This document shows, piece after piece, positions 57,330 to 64,000 of a stretch of DNA of 64,000 nt. How positions within the stretch are numbered: the first letter of the stretch is position 1; each line of letters opens with the position of its first letter. Source of the stretch: Pantoea sp. RIT-PI-b (GTDB lineage: Bacteria > Pseudomonadota > Gammaproteobacteria > Enterobacterales > Enterobacteriaceae); the NCBI RefSeq assembly GCF_001187905.1, contig NZ_LGIS01000033.1, forward strand, positions 434,001-498,000, given 5' to 3'. Below the pieces are notes generated by a model that worked only from the letters and a program-made list of their open reading frames with translations, was not told the origin of the DNA and did no database searches. The position numbers and the translations under genes were made by a program.

Positions 57330-59270
57330 ATGGCCAAACACGCATCACCTAAGAAAACCATGAGCACCCGCACGCAGATGCTGCTGACGGGCGCCTTAAC
57401 TATCACGCTCGGCTTTGCCGTAACCATCGGCGTGCTGAGCTGGCAATCGAGTAACGAACAAAAGTCGCTGGCCGAAAACTACCTGCAACAGATCGCGCAG
57501 AGCCAGGCGCTGCAAATTCAGCATCAACTCAGCTACGCGCGCGATGTTGCCCACAACCTCGGCCATAGCCTGATCGCGCTGCCCGCAGCGGGCATTCAGG
57601 ATCGTAAGGTCGCCGACAAACTGATGGAGTCGGCACTGCGCGACAATCCAGACTATCTCTCGATCTCGGTGATCTTCGAAGAAAACGCCTTTGACGGCCG
57701 CGACGCGGAGTTTGCCGCCCAGCCGAATGCGGCGCCAAAAGGTCGCTACGCGTTTTTTGTCGATCGCGACCAAACCGGCAATTTCAACCTGCATCCGCTG
57801 ACCTCAATCTTCACGCCAGGTCAGGGCGATTACTATTTGCTGCCGCAGAAAAGCCAGAAAGACACGCTGATTGAGCCTTACAGCTACGCCTACAACGGCG
57901 TGCCAACGCTGCTGACGTCCGTCGCGGCACCGATTGTCAGCCAGGGCAAGCTGTGGGGCGTAGTGACGTCGGATATTTCGCTGGCTTCGCTGCAGGAGAA
58001 GGTGAATAAGATCAAACCCTGGGAAGGCAGCGGCTATGCAATGCTGCTTTCCAGCGCCGGTAGGGTGGTTTCCTACCCGGACAAAAGCCAGACCAGCAAA
58101 GCGTGGAAGGGCGATACCCACAACTACAGCAACAGCGTAACGGAACAACACGATGCGTTGCTCGGTGAAGATGCGCTGGTGACCTGGCAGCCGGTGACAA
58201 TCGGTAACAGCGATCAGCAATGGTATCTCGGCGTGGTGGCGCCGGTGAGCAAAGTGATGGCCGCCGCGCATCGCCAGCTGATCCACGCGGTAATCCTGAT
58301 GATCATCAGTATTCTGGTGGTGTGTACGCTGCTTGGCATGCTGTTTAACCGTAAGGTGCTGAAACCCATTGGTGGCGAACCGCTGGAGGCGGCAACCATC
58401 GCGCTGGCGGTGGCCGATGGCAAACTGGATAACGTCATCACCCTGAAAGGGCGCGATAACAGCAGCTTGTTCTATGCGCTGCATACCATGCAAAACCAGC
58501 TGCGTGAGATCGTTGGGCAGATTCAGGACGCCAGTTCATCGGTACGTCAGGGCGCGGGTGAGATCGCCAGCGGCAACCTGAATCTGGCATCACGCACTGA
58601 ACAGCAGGCTGCCGCGTTGGAGCAAACTGCTGCCAGCATGGAGCAGATCACCGCGACGGTGAAACACAACGCCACCAATGCGCATCAGGCGACAACGCTG
58701 ACCGATAACGCTACGCACATCGCCAGCCGTGGAGAAACGCTGGTGGGTGAGGTGGTGCAAACCATGGCGCAGATCGACGACAGCGCGAAGAAGATTGGCG
58801 ATATCACGGCGATTATTAATAGCATCGCCTTTCAGACCAATATTCTGGCGCTGAACGCCGCAGTTGAAGCCGCACGCGCCGGTGAGCAGGGGCGCGGTTT
58901 TGCCGTGGTGGCATCGGAAGTGCGGAATCTGGCGCAGCGCAGCGCCAATGCGGTGAAGGATATCGGTGCGCTGATTGAGGAGTCGACGCAGCGCGTTGGT
59001 AGCGGGGTGCAGCTGGTGCAGGATGCCGGCAGAACCATGCAGGAGATGACGCAGGCGGTAAATTCGGTGCGCACCATCATCGGTGAAATTGTTATTGCCT
59101 CCGATGAACAAGCGCGCGGTATCAGCCAGGTCACTATCGCAGTCAATGAAATGGACAGCACCACGCAGCAGAATGCCGCGCTGGTGCAGGAGATGTCCGC
59201 CGCCGCCAGTTCGCTGGAAGATCAGGCATCGCAGCTGGCGAACACCGTTGGGCGTTTCCAGCTGAGTTGA
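57330..59270 (+). CDS. Methyl-accepting chemotaxis protein with periplasmic Cache sensor
   Basis: This is a 646-residue chemoreceptor. An N-terminal transmembrane helix ([22 protein letters not shown]) leads to a ~260-residue periplasmic dCache domain ([63 protein letters not shown]). A second helix ([20 protein letters not shown]), HAMP and the cytoplasmic signalling hairpin follow, with tip [40 protein letters not shown]. Methylation regions ([25 protein letters not shown]) are present. The C-terminus ends VGRFQLS, without the NWETF-type pentapeptide that tethers CheR. Cache domains usually sense amino acids or small carboxylates; the ligand is not evident. CAGGAG precedes the ATG, and a FliA promoter lies upstream. 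Confidence 0.95.
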   Translation: MAKHASPKKTMSTRTQMLLTGALTITLGFAVTIGVLSWQSSNEQKSLAENYLQQIAQSQALQIQHQLSYARDVAHNLGHSLIALPAAGIQDRKVADKLMESALRDNPDYLSISVIFEENAFDGRDAEFAAQPNAAPKGRYAFFVDRDQTGNFNLHPLTSIFTPGQGDYYLLPQKSQKDTLIEPYSYAYNGVPTLLTSVAAPIVSQGKLWGVVTSDISLASLQEKVNKIKPWEGSGYAMLLSSAGRVVSYPDKSQTSKAWKGDTHNYSNSVTEQHDALLGEDALVTWQPVTIGNSDQQWYLGVVAPVSKVMAAAHRQLIHAVILMIISILVVCTLLGMLFNRKVLKPIGGEPLEAATIALAVADGKLDNVITLKGRDNSSLFYALHTMQNQLREIVGQIQDASSSVRQGAGEIASGNLNLASRTEQQAAALEQTAASMEQITATVKHNATNAHQATTLTDNATHIASRGETLVGEVVQTMAQIDDSAKKIGDITAIINSIAFQTNILALNAAVEAARAGEQGRGFAVVASEVRNLAQRSANAVKDIGALIEESTQRVGSGVQLVQDAGRTMQEMTQAVNSVRTIIGEIVIASDEQARGISQVTIAVNEMDSTTQQNAALVQEMSAAASSLEDQASQLANTVGRFQLS

Positions 59271-59274
59271 TGTC

Positions 59275-60282
59275 TTAAGCGTTTGGCACCCGTTCCTGGG
59301 TGCCAAACCGCTGTCGGTACTGGCCAGGCGTGATGCCGGTGAGTTTACGGAATATTTTACGGAAGGCGGAAGGATCGCTATAGCCAATTTCCCAGGCGAT
59401 CTGATCGACAGCACGATTGCTCAGCTCCAGCGCATCGCGCGCTTTCATAATACGCACCTGCTGCAAATAATCCGTTGGGCGCATGCCGGTCGCTTTCTGA
59501 AAATGACGCAGGAAAGTGCGTGGCGTCATGCTTGCCAGCTCGGACATGGTCTCAATGCTGTGCTGTTCCGCATAGCGTGCATGCAGGTGATGCTGCGCGC
59601 GCAGAATCTGACTATCCCCGTGCTCAAAGTTAGGAATGAAAGCGGAATAGGTACTTTGTTCACGTCGCGGCGGATCGACAAGCAAGAAGCGCGAAGTGGC
59701 TAACATGGTGCCGGTGCCTAACACTTTTTCGATCAGCGTCAAACCTAAATCCGTCCATGCCAGTATCCCGCCAGCGGTAATAATATCGCCATCGTCGATA
59801 ACCATATTTTCTACCGCCACCTCAACCGCCGGAAAACGCTCTGCCAGCGTCTGCGCAAACGCCCAGTGCGTGGTGGCGCGGCGATGATCGATCAGCCCGG
59901 TTTCAGCCAGCACAAATGCGCCGGCGCATACCGAACACAGGGTAACACCCGCGTTATACAGTTCGCTCATCCAGGCGGCAGGCACCTTCATCGGCACCAT
60001 CCTGGCGGGCACCACCAGGCTTGGCGGCGCAATCACGTAGCTTAAACGATGCGGCGTATCAGGATGACTATCCCAGACGCACTGCATGTGATCGCTGTTT
60101 GGGTCTATCTGCCAATGCGATACGCGGATGGTTCGTTTGCGTTCCTCTCCGGAGATATTCTCCGCCCACTCTGCGGCGATCCTGAACATATCGGTCAGCC
60201 CATATATCGCCGCGAGCTGGCAATCGGGATACATCACCAGGCCGACCTCGGCAACAACGTGGTTTTCAGCTGATTTCATCAT
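59275..60282 (-). CDS. GlxA-family AraC transcriptional regulator (DJ-1/PfpI domain) 1
   Basis: This is a 335-residue regulator. Its N-terminal DJ-1/PfpI-like domain (EVGLVMYPDCQLAAIYGLTDMFRIA, NAGVTLCSVCAGAFVLAETGLIDHRRATTHWAFAQTL) carries CSVCAGAF at the nucleophile-elbow position, typical of GlxA/FtrA-like regulators where it serves ligand sensing. The C-terminal AraC pair of helix-turn-helix motifs reads SIETMSELASMTPRTFLRHFQKATGMRPTDYLQQVRI and AVDQIAWEIGYSDPSAFRKIFRKLTGITPGQYRQRF. It is divergent from the alpha/beta hydrolase gene at 60389, its likely target; TGTCATTAATGACA lies between them. Its stop is only 4 bp from the convergent chemoreceptor stop. Confidence 0.93.
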   Translation of the reverse strand: MMKSAENHVVAEVGLVMYPDCQLAAIYGLTDMFRIAAEWAENISGEERKRTIRVSHWQIDPNSDHMQCVWDSHPDTPHRLSYVIAPPSLVVPARMVPMKVPAAWMSELYNAGVTLCSVCAGAFVLAETGLIDHRRATTHWAFAQTLAERFPAVEVAVENMVIDDGDIITAGGILAWTDLGLTLIEKVLGTGTMLATSRFLLVDPPRREQSTYSAFIPNFEHGDSQILRAQHHLHARYAEQHSIETMSELASMTPRTFLRHFQKATGMRPTDYLQQVRIMKARDALELSNRAVDQIAWEIGYSDPSAFRKIFRKLTGITPGQYRQRFGTQERVPNA

Positions 60283-60304
60283 TTGTCACTTACGGCCCTT
60301 AATG

Positions 60305-60318
60305 TGTCATTAATGACA
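60305..60318. promoter_or_regulatory. Palindromic operator candidate
   Basis: Perfect 14-bp palindrome TGTCATTAATGACA in the 106-bp gap between the divergent GlxA-type regulator and alpha/beta hydrolase genes, 22 bp before the regulator start. AraC proteins often prefer direct repeats, so another regulator is possible. Confidence 0.45.
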
Positions 60319-60388
60319 ATATTACACCTTGCCGTTTTCCCTGACAATGCATCCATCGAACAGCAATCAGCGTTAACAGGGATTGAAT

Positions 60389-61372
60389 ATGTCAGGTGCA
60401 GTGATTGAACAGTTAGCGATTTCACGACGAAGTTTATTGATTCTTGGCGGTACGCTGTCAGCCAGCATCGGGCTGGCGCACTCGGCCTTCGCCACCGGTT
60501 TAACATCATTATCATCACAGTCTGGAGATTCTAAAATGAGCAACGGCATCATCACTACTAAAGACGGTACCCGCATCTTCTACAAAGACTGGGGCCCAAA
60601 AAACGCACAACCGGTGGTGTTTCACCACGGCTGGCCTTTAAGCGCCGATGACTGGGACAACCAAATGTTGTTCTTCTTAGCCGAGGGTTACCGCGTTATC
60701 GCCCACGACCGTCGCGGACATGGGCGTTCCGATCAAACCGACAGCGGCAATGATATGACCACTTACGCTGCCGACGTCGCGGAACTGGCCAGGGCGTTGG
60801 ATCTGCGCAACGCCATCCATATTGGTCACTCCACCGGCGGCGGCGAAGTGGCGCGTTATGTGGCGCACGCTGAGAAAGGTCGGGTGGCGAAGGCGGTATT
60901 GATGGGCGCGGTGCCGCCAATCATGCTGAAAACCGCAGCCAATCCGCAAGGTTTACCAAAGTCGGTGTTTGATGGTTTCCGCTCGGCGCTGGCAGCCAAC
61001 CGCGCGCAATTCTTTATCGATGTGCCGGCAGGACCGTTCTACGGTTTTAATCGTCCAGGCGCGAAAATCAGCCAGGGATTGATTGATAACTGGTGGCGTC
61101 AGGGCATGGCGGGCGGCGCCAAAGCGCAATACGACTGTATCGCTGCCTTCTCTGAAACCGATTTTACCGAGGATCTGAAAGCGATTGGCGTGCCGGTGTT
61201 GGTGCTGCATGGTGAAGACGATCAGGTGGTACCGATTGATGACTCAGCACACAAAGCCATCAAATTGCTGAAGCATGGCACGCTGAAAACTTATCCGGGT
61301 TTGTCACACGGTATGTTCGCGACCCATCCTGAGCAGATTAACCCCGATCTGCTGGCGTTTGCTAAAGCGTAA
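60389..61372 (+). CDS. Alpha/beta hydrolase (non-heme haloperoxidase-like) with Tat signal and internal second start
   Basis: This is a ~327-residue enzyme: a ~45-residue N-terminal extension with a Tat-type signal ([25 protein letters not shown]), then the canonical hydrolase. Core motifs are [34 protein letters not shown] (oxyanion HGWP), [11 protein letters not shown], the nucleophile in [13 protein letters not shown], the acid in [10 protein letters not shown] and the base in [15 protein letters not shown]. Relatives are called non-heme chloroperoxidases but are mostly esterases. Inside the gene, the ATG at 60536 ([11 protein letters not shown]) has its own well-placed GGAG and matches the usual cytoplasmic start of the family. 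Both an exported and a cytoplasmic form may therefore be made. It is divergent from a GlxA-type regulator. Confidence 0.9.
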   Translation: MSGAVIEQLAISRRSLLILGGTLSASIGLAHSAFATGLTSLSSQSGDSKMSNGIITTKDGTRIFYKDWGPKNAQPVVFHHGWPLSADDWDNQMLFFLAEGYRVIAHDRRGHGRSDQTDSGNDMTTYAADVAELARALDLRNAIHIGHSTGGGEVARYVAHAEKGRVAKAVLMGAVPPIMLKTAANPQGLPKSVFDGFRSALAANRAQFFIDVPAGPFYGFNRPGAKISQGLIDNWWRQGMAGGAKAQYDCIAAFSETDFTEDLKAIGVPVLVLHGEDDQVVPIDDSAHKAIKLLKHGTLKTYPGLSHGMFATHPEQINPDLLAFAKA

Positions 61373-61385
61373 TTATCCTCTCATG

Positions 61386-61409
61386 AGCCGGACATCCGTC
61401 CGGCTTTTA
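61386..61409. terminator. Bidirectional Rho-independent terminator
   Basis: An 8-bp stem AGCCGGAC/GTCCGGCT with a 4-base loop followed by TTTT, between the convergent hydrolase and second GlxA-type genes. Its right edge touches the regulator's stop codon. Confidence 0.8.
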
Positions 61410-62369
61410 GCTTTTTGCGTTCATTTTGCTGTAAGCCGAGGGCGTCATACCGGTTACCCGGCTGAACACACGCCGCATGACATCTGCACCCGAGAATCCG
61501 CACTGCAACGCCAGCGCTTTTGCCGGCAGTGATTTTTGCTCCAGCAGTTGTTTGGCTTTGGCGACGCGTTCGCGCTCCAGCCATTGTCCTGGCGTCATGC
61601 CTATCGCCTGGCGAAACAGCCGCGTCATATGGCGCTCACTGATCGCCATATGTTCTGCCATCATTGCTACCGTTTTGACCTCTGCCAAATGGGAGATCGC
61701 CCAGCGCTGTAGCTCCTGCAACGCCGAGCGGCCATTAAGCGATGCGCCGTTGCTGCGCATAAAGTGCGTCTGATTCACCGGACGGCGGAAAAACATCACC
61801 AGATGCGCGGCAATCTCCATCGCCACGTCGCGTCCCAAATCCTCCTCAACCAGGCGCAGCGCCAGATCCAGCCCGGAAGTCACGCCAGCCGCGGTGCGCA
61901 CACGTCCATCGGCAACGCATAACGCATCGGCATCTACCGTTATCTCGGGATAAAGCGCCGCCAGCAAACCCGCGCACTCCCAATGGGTGGTGACGCGTTT
62001 GCCCTGCAGCAAGCCAGTGCGAGCCAACAACAATGCGCCGCTGCAAACCGATCCGAAACGCTGGCTGCGCTCGCATAAACCGGTTAGCGCGTGCAGCGTG
62101 CTTTCATCGGCGGCGAAATCGGCAATGCCCGGCGCGCCCGCAATCAGTAAGGTGTGTGGCGTAAAGTTGTCGCTATTTTCCAGCAGGAGATCGGCATTCA
62201 ACCTTACGCCGGAGGAAGCCTGAACTTCAGCATCGGTGACGGAAATAATCCTTGATGAGTAAACCTGGCGCTTAAGCAGGCGATTGGCTTCGGCGAAAAC
62301 ATCCAGCGGGCCGCACACGTCCAGCAGCTGAACGCCCGGTATTGCCACAATCGCGATCTCATGACTCAT
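61407..62369 (-). CDS. GlxA-family AraC transcriptional regulator (DJ-1/PfpI domain) 2
   Basis: This is a 320-residue regulator. The DJ-1/PfpI-like part has IAIVAIPGVQLLDVCGPLDVFAEANRLL and RFGSVCSGALLLARTGLLQGKRVTTHWECAGLLAALYP. The AraC part has VKTVAMMAEHMAISERHMTRLFRQAIGMTPGQWLERERV and PAKALALQCGFSGADVMRRVFSRVTGMTPSAYSK. I chose the ATG at 62369 (MSHEIAIVAI) because AGGAGAAAGAG precedes it; an open frame runs 32 codons further upstream. It is divergent from the HD-domain gene at 62483. An AATGTCCTT/AAGACATT inverted repeat (62397-62435) lies in the gap. It is clearly related to, but not a recent copy of, the regulator at 59275-60282. Confidence 0.93.
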   Translation of the reverse strand: MSHEIAIVAIPGVQLLDVCGPLDVFAEANRLLKRQVYSSRIISVTDAEVQASSGVRLNADLLLENSDNFTPHTLLIAGAPGIADFAADESTLHALTGLCERSQRFGSVCSGALLLARTGLLQGKRVTTHWECAGLLAALYPEITVDADALCVADGRVRTAAGVTSGLDLALRLVEEDLGRDVAMEIAAHLVMFFRRPVNQTHFMRSNGASLNGRSALQELQRWAISHLAEVKTVAMMAEHMAISERHMTRLFRQAIGMTPGQWLERERVAKAKQLLEQKSLPAKALALQCGFSGADVMRRVFSRVTGMTPSAYSKMNAKS

Positions 62370-62482
62370 TCTCTTTCTCCTGTCCCAAAACAACGCAATG
62401 TCCTTAATCATCTTTATTGAACACTTCAAGACATTTAGCTTGCGCTTTATTCTGGCTGTAGACAACCCACAGGAGAGAGAAC

Positions 62483-63124
62483 ATGAGTTTGAACATTACC
62501 GGCATCCGCATCCCGGATAGCAAAATGGCGCGCGAAGCGACAGAATTTGTGCGCGATACCGAATCAGAGTTGCTGTTTAACCACTCCAGCCGCGTGTATT
62601 ACTGGGGCGCGCTGGCTGGACAGCAGCGCGGACTCAGCGTGGATAACGAGCTGCTGTATATCGGCTGCATGTTTCATGACATTGGGCTGACGCATGAACA
62701 TTGCAGCTGTGATAAACGTTTTGAAGTTGATGGGGCAAATGCCGCACGAGATTTTCTGCAAGGATACGGCATCGCCACCAGCGATATCGACAAGGTGTGG
62801 ACCGCCATTGCGTTGCACACCACGCCGGGAATTCCCGAGTTTATGGCGCCAGAAATCGCGCTGGTTACCGCTGGGGTGGAGATGGATGTGCTGGGCATTG
62901 GCTATGAGCAATTTGCTGAGGAGCAGATTGGCGCGGTGACGAGCCGCTATCCGCGTTCGACGGCGTTTAAAGAGGAGATCATCCAGGCGTTCTACGATGG
63001 CATCCGGCATAAACCGGACACCACCTTTGGTAATGTCAAAGCCGATGTGATCAAGGACAAACAGCCTGAATTCTCGCCGCTCAATTTCTGCAGTGTAATA
63101 CGTCAGTCTCGCTGGCAGGGCTAA
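62483..63124 (+). CDS. HD-domain hydrolase (cyanamide-hydratase-like)
   Basis: This is a 213-residue HD-superfamily protein. Metal-binding residues are in LLFNHSSRVYYWGALAG (first His), IGCMFHDIGLTHEH (His-Asp) and AIALHTTPGIPEFM (later His). The NHSxRVY, MFHDIGLT and HTxxGI arrangement is that of the HD-type cyanamide hydratase/DDI2-3 family, whose bacterial members mostly lack a known substrate. The ATG has GGAGAGAGAAC upstream. It is divergent from the second GlxA-type regulator, likely its controller. Its last 44 bp overlap, tail to tail, the 3' end of the MFS gene. Confidence 0.88.
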   Translation: MSLNITGIRIPDSKMAREATEFVRDTESELLFNHSSRVYYWGALAGQQRGLSVDNELLYIGCMFHDIGLTHEHCSCDKRFEVDGANAARDFLQGYGIATSDIDKVWTAIALHTTPGIPEFMAPEIALVTAGVEMDVLGIGYEQFAEEQIGAVTSRYPRSTAFKEEIIQAFYDGIRHKPDTTFGNVKADVIKDKQPEFSPLNFCSVIRQSRWQG

Positions 63125-64000
63125 GTGACGCTTTGGCTCTGCTGCTCATCGCTGGGAAACCCTGATGTGCACGTCGGGCAATCGCTAATGCGACCAACAG
63201 CAATATGAGGATCGCCCACGGGAACGATTCGGAACCGGCATGCTTGAGCAGCAATCCGCCGGTTAAACCGCCGAGGGCGATGGCGCTGTTCCATGTTACG
63301 ACATTCATCGAGAGCGCGACGTCGGCATATTCACCGGCAGCATCGGCCAATGCCGTCTGGAGCAGCGTCGCGGCACCGCCGAATGTCAGCCCCCACACGG
63401 CGACGCCTACATAGATCACGCCGGGTGTTAACGTGATCAAGCCAAACACCAGCGCTACCACCGCAAAGATCGACAGGGATAACAGCACCGCTTTGCGCAG
63501 ATGGGTATCGATGATTTTGCCGGTGATGAAAATCCCGCCCAGCGCGGCAATGCCAAAGATCAGTAGCACCAGATCCACTCGCGTCGCCAGTCCCGCCGAG
63601 GCAATAAAGGGTGCGATATAGGTATAGAGAATGTTATGTGCCAGCATCCACGCCAGCACCACGCCAAGCACGGCGCGTACGCCGGGCAGACGTAATACCG
63701 CCGCGAGCGGCATTGTTTGCTTCGCGGAATGGCCGGGATAATTCGGCACGGCCAGCAGTATCCAGCCAATCAGGATGATCGACAGCCCCGACATCACGGC
63801 AAAAGTCAGACGCCATCCAAGTAACGATCCCATCCAGGTTCCCGCTGGAACGCCCAATGAGAGCGCAATTGGCGTGCCTACCATGGCGAGTGCCAATGCA
63901 CGTCCCTGCAGCGAGGGAATCACCATTCTGCGGGCATAGCCCGCAATCAAACTCCACGCTAAGCCCGCCGACGCCCCGGCTAAAAATCTCGCGATTAAAA
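63081..64000 (-). CDS. MFS transporter, C-terminal part (drug or sugar efflux type)
   Basis: This is the 3' part of a 12-transmembrane major facilitator gene running off the right window edge; about 306 residues are visible, starting inside LIARFLAGASAGLAWSLIAGYARRM. Segments such as RALALAMVGTPIALSLGVPAGTWMGSLLGWRLTFAVM, the central loop and LLIFGIAALGGIFITGKIIDTHLR are typical of the AraJ/YdhP/SotB drug:H+ antiporter branch. The N-terminal helices and motif A are missing here. The gene is convergent with the HD gene and overlaps it by 44 bp, so the two transcripts are complementary at their ends. The substrate is unknown. Confidence 0.88.
   Translation of the reverse strand, partial: LIARFLAGASAGLAWSLIAGYARRMVIPSLQGRALALAMVGTPIALSLGVPAGTWMGSLLGWRLTFAVMSGLSIILIGWILLAVPNYPGHSAKQTMPLAAVLRLPGVRAVLGVVLAWMLAHNILYTYIAPFIASAGLATRVDLVLLIFGIAALGGIFITGKIIDTHLRKAVLLSLSIFAVVALVFGLITLTPGVIYVGVAVWGLTFGGAATLLQTALADAAGEYADVALSMNVVTWNSAIALGGLTGGLLLKHAGSESFPWAILILLLVALAIARRAHQGFPAMSSRAKASLSPASETDVLHCRN

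Noticed and set aside
1-64000. tRNA, rRNA, phage integrase or attachment site
   Set aside because: None recognised on either strand by eye; short tRNA-like folds could be missed without a covariance search.

Overview
The window is chromosomal DNA from an enterobacterium, moderately GC-rich, with tightly packed genes and many 4-bp ATGA gene overlaps. An enterobacterial origin is supported by a yebG gene under a LexA box, an eptA gene preceded by a PmrR-like micropeptide gene, a membrane PQQ glucose dehydrogenase, and dense GTAG-headed palindromic repeats. Erwiniaceae (a Pantoea-like genus) is my best guess; this is inference, not a measured placement. No rRNA, tRNA or CRISPR array was seen. 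Almost all genes are accessory uptake and catabolism functions rather than housekeeping.

Layout. (1) 3-1334: the 3' part of a TonB-dependent siderophore receptor. (2) 1371-16303: a large catabolic locus with two RbsABC-type sugar or nucleoside importers, a LacI regulator with two perfect GTAAACCGGTTTAC operators, a phosphotriesterase-like hydrolase, an amidotransferase-like protein, two M20 hydrolases, a PfkB kinase, a BtpA/SgcQ-type protein and a Cys-less TenA. The substrate is unknown. (3) 16324-23721: a sulfonate or organosulfur locus with an acyl-CoA-dehydrogenase-like oxidoreductase, two Tat-exported binding proteins, a cysteine synthase, a permease and an ATPase. It is interrupted by a ~740-bp imperfect palindromic repeat element holding a suspicious poly-G run. 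(4) 23754-26180: a MocR regulator divergent from a peroxiredoxin-glutaredoxin fusion that lacks a normal start codon. (5) 26310-31120: eptA with its PmrR-like micropeptide gene, a LysR/SRPBCC divergent pair, a short fimbrin-like protein and an acetyltransferase. (6) 31302-48694: two back-to-back organosulfur or modified-peptide operons. The leftward one has a VOC protein, an M20 hydrolase, a CMD protein, a luciferase-like monooxygenase and a peptide-type ABC importer. The rightward one has two luciferase-like monooxygenases, an M20 deacetylase, an N-acetyltransferase and a polar amino-acid importer with two binding proteins. The rightward set matches the parts list of Bacillus S-alkyl-cysteine salvage (N-acetylate, oxidise, deacetylate). 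(7) 48939-54267: a coiled-coil repeat protein, an EAL phosphodiesterase, a translationally coupled HAM1-like/SIR2 gene pair, yebG and a Fic protein. (8) 54574-64000: a PQQ glucose dehydrogenase, a sigma-28-driven chemoreceptor, two GlxA/AraC regulators, an alpha/beta hydrolase with two plausible starts, an HD-domain hydrolase and a partial MFS exporter.

The most exciting candidate is the HAM1-SIR2 pair at 51220-52571. A HAM1 protein whose catalytic aspartate is replaced by histidine overlaps by 4 bp a compact SIR2 protein with intact NAD-site motifs. This resembles the nucleotide-sensor and NADase effector half of the Kongming (KomABC) antiphage system, but no KomA-like deaminase lies beside it. 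It may be a two-gene immune or stress module sensing a non-canonical purine nucleotide. Other leads are the PmrR homologue, a small inverted-repeat element inserted into a REP palindrome, three REP sequence classes, and the unusual start of the peroxiredoxin-glutaredoxin gene.
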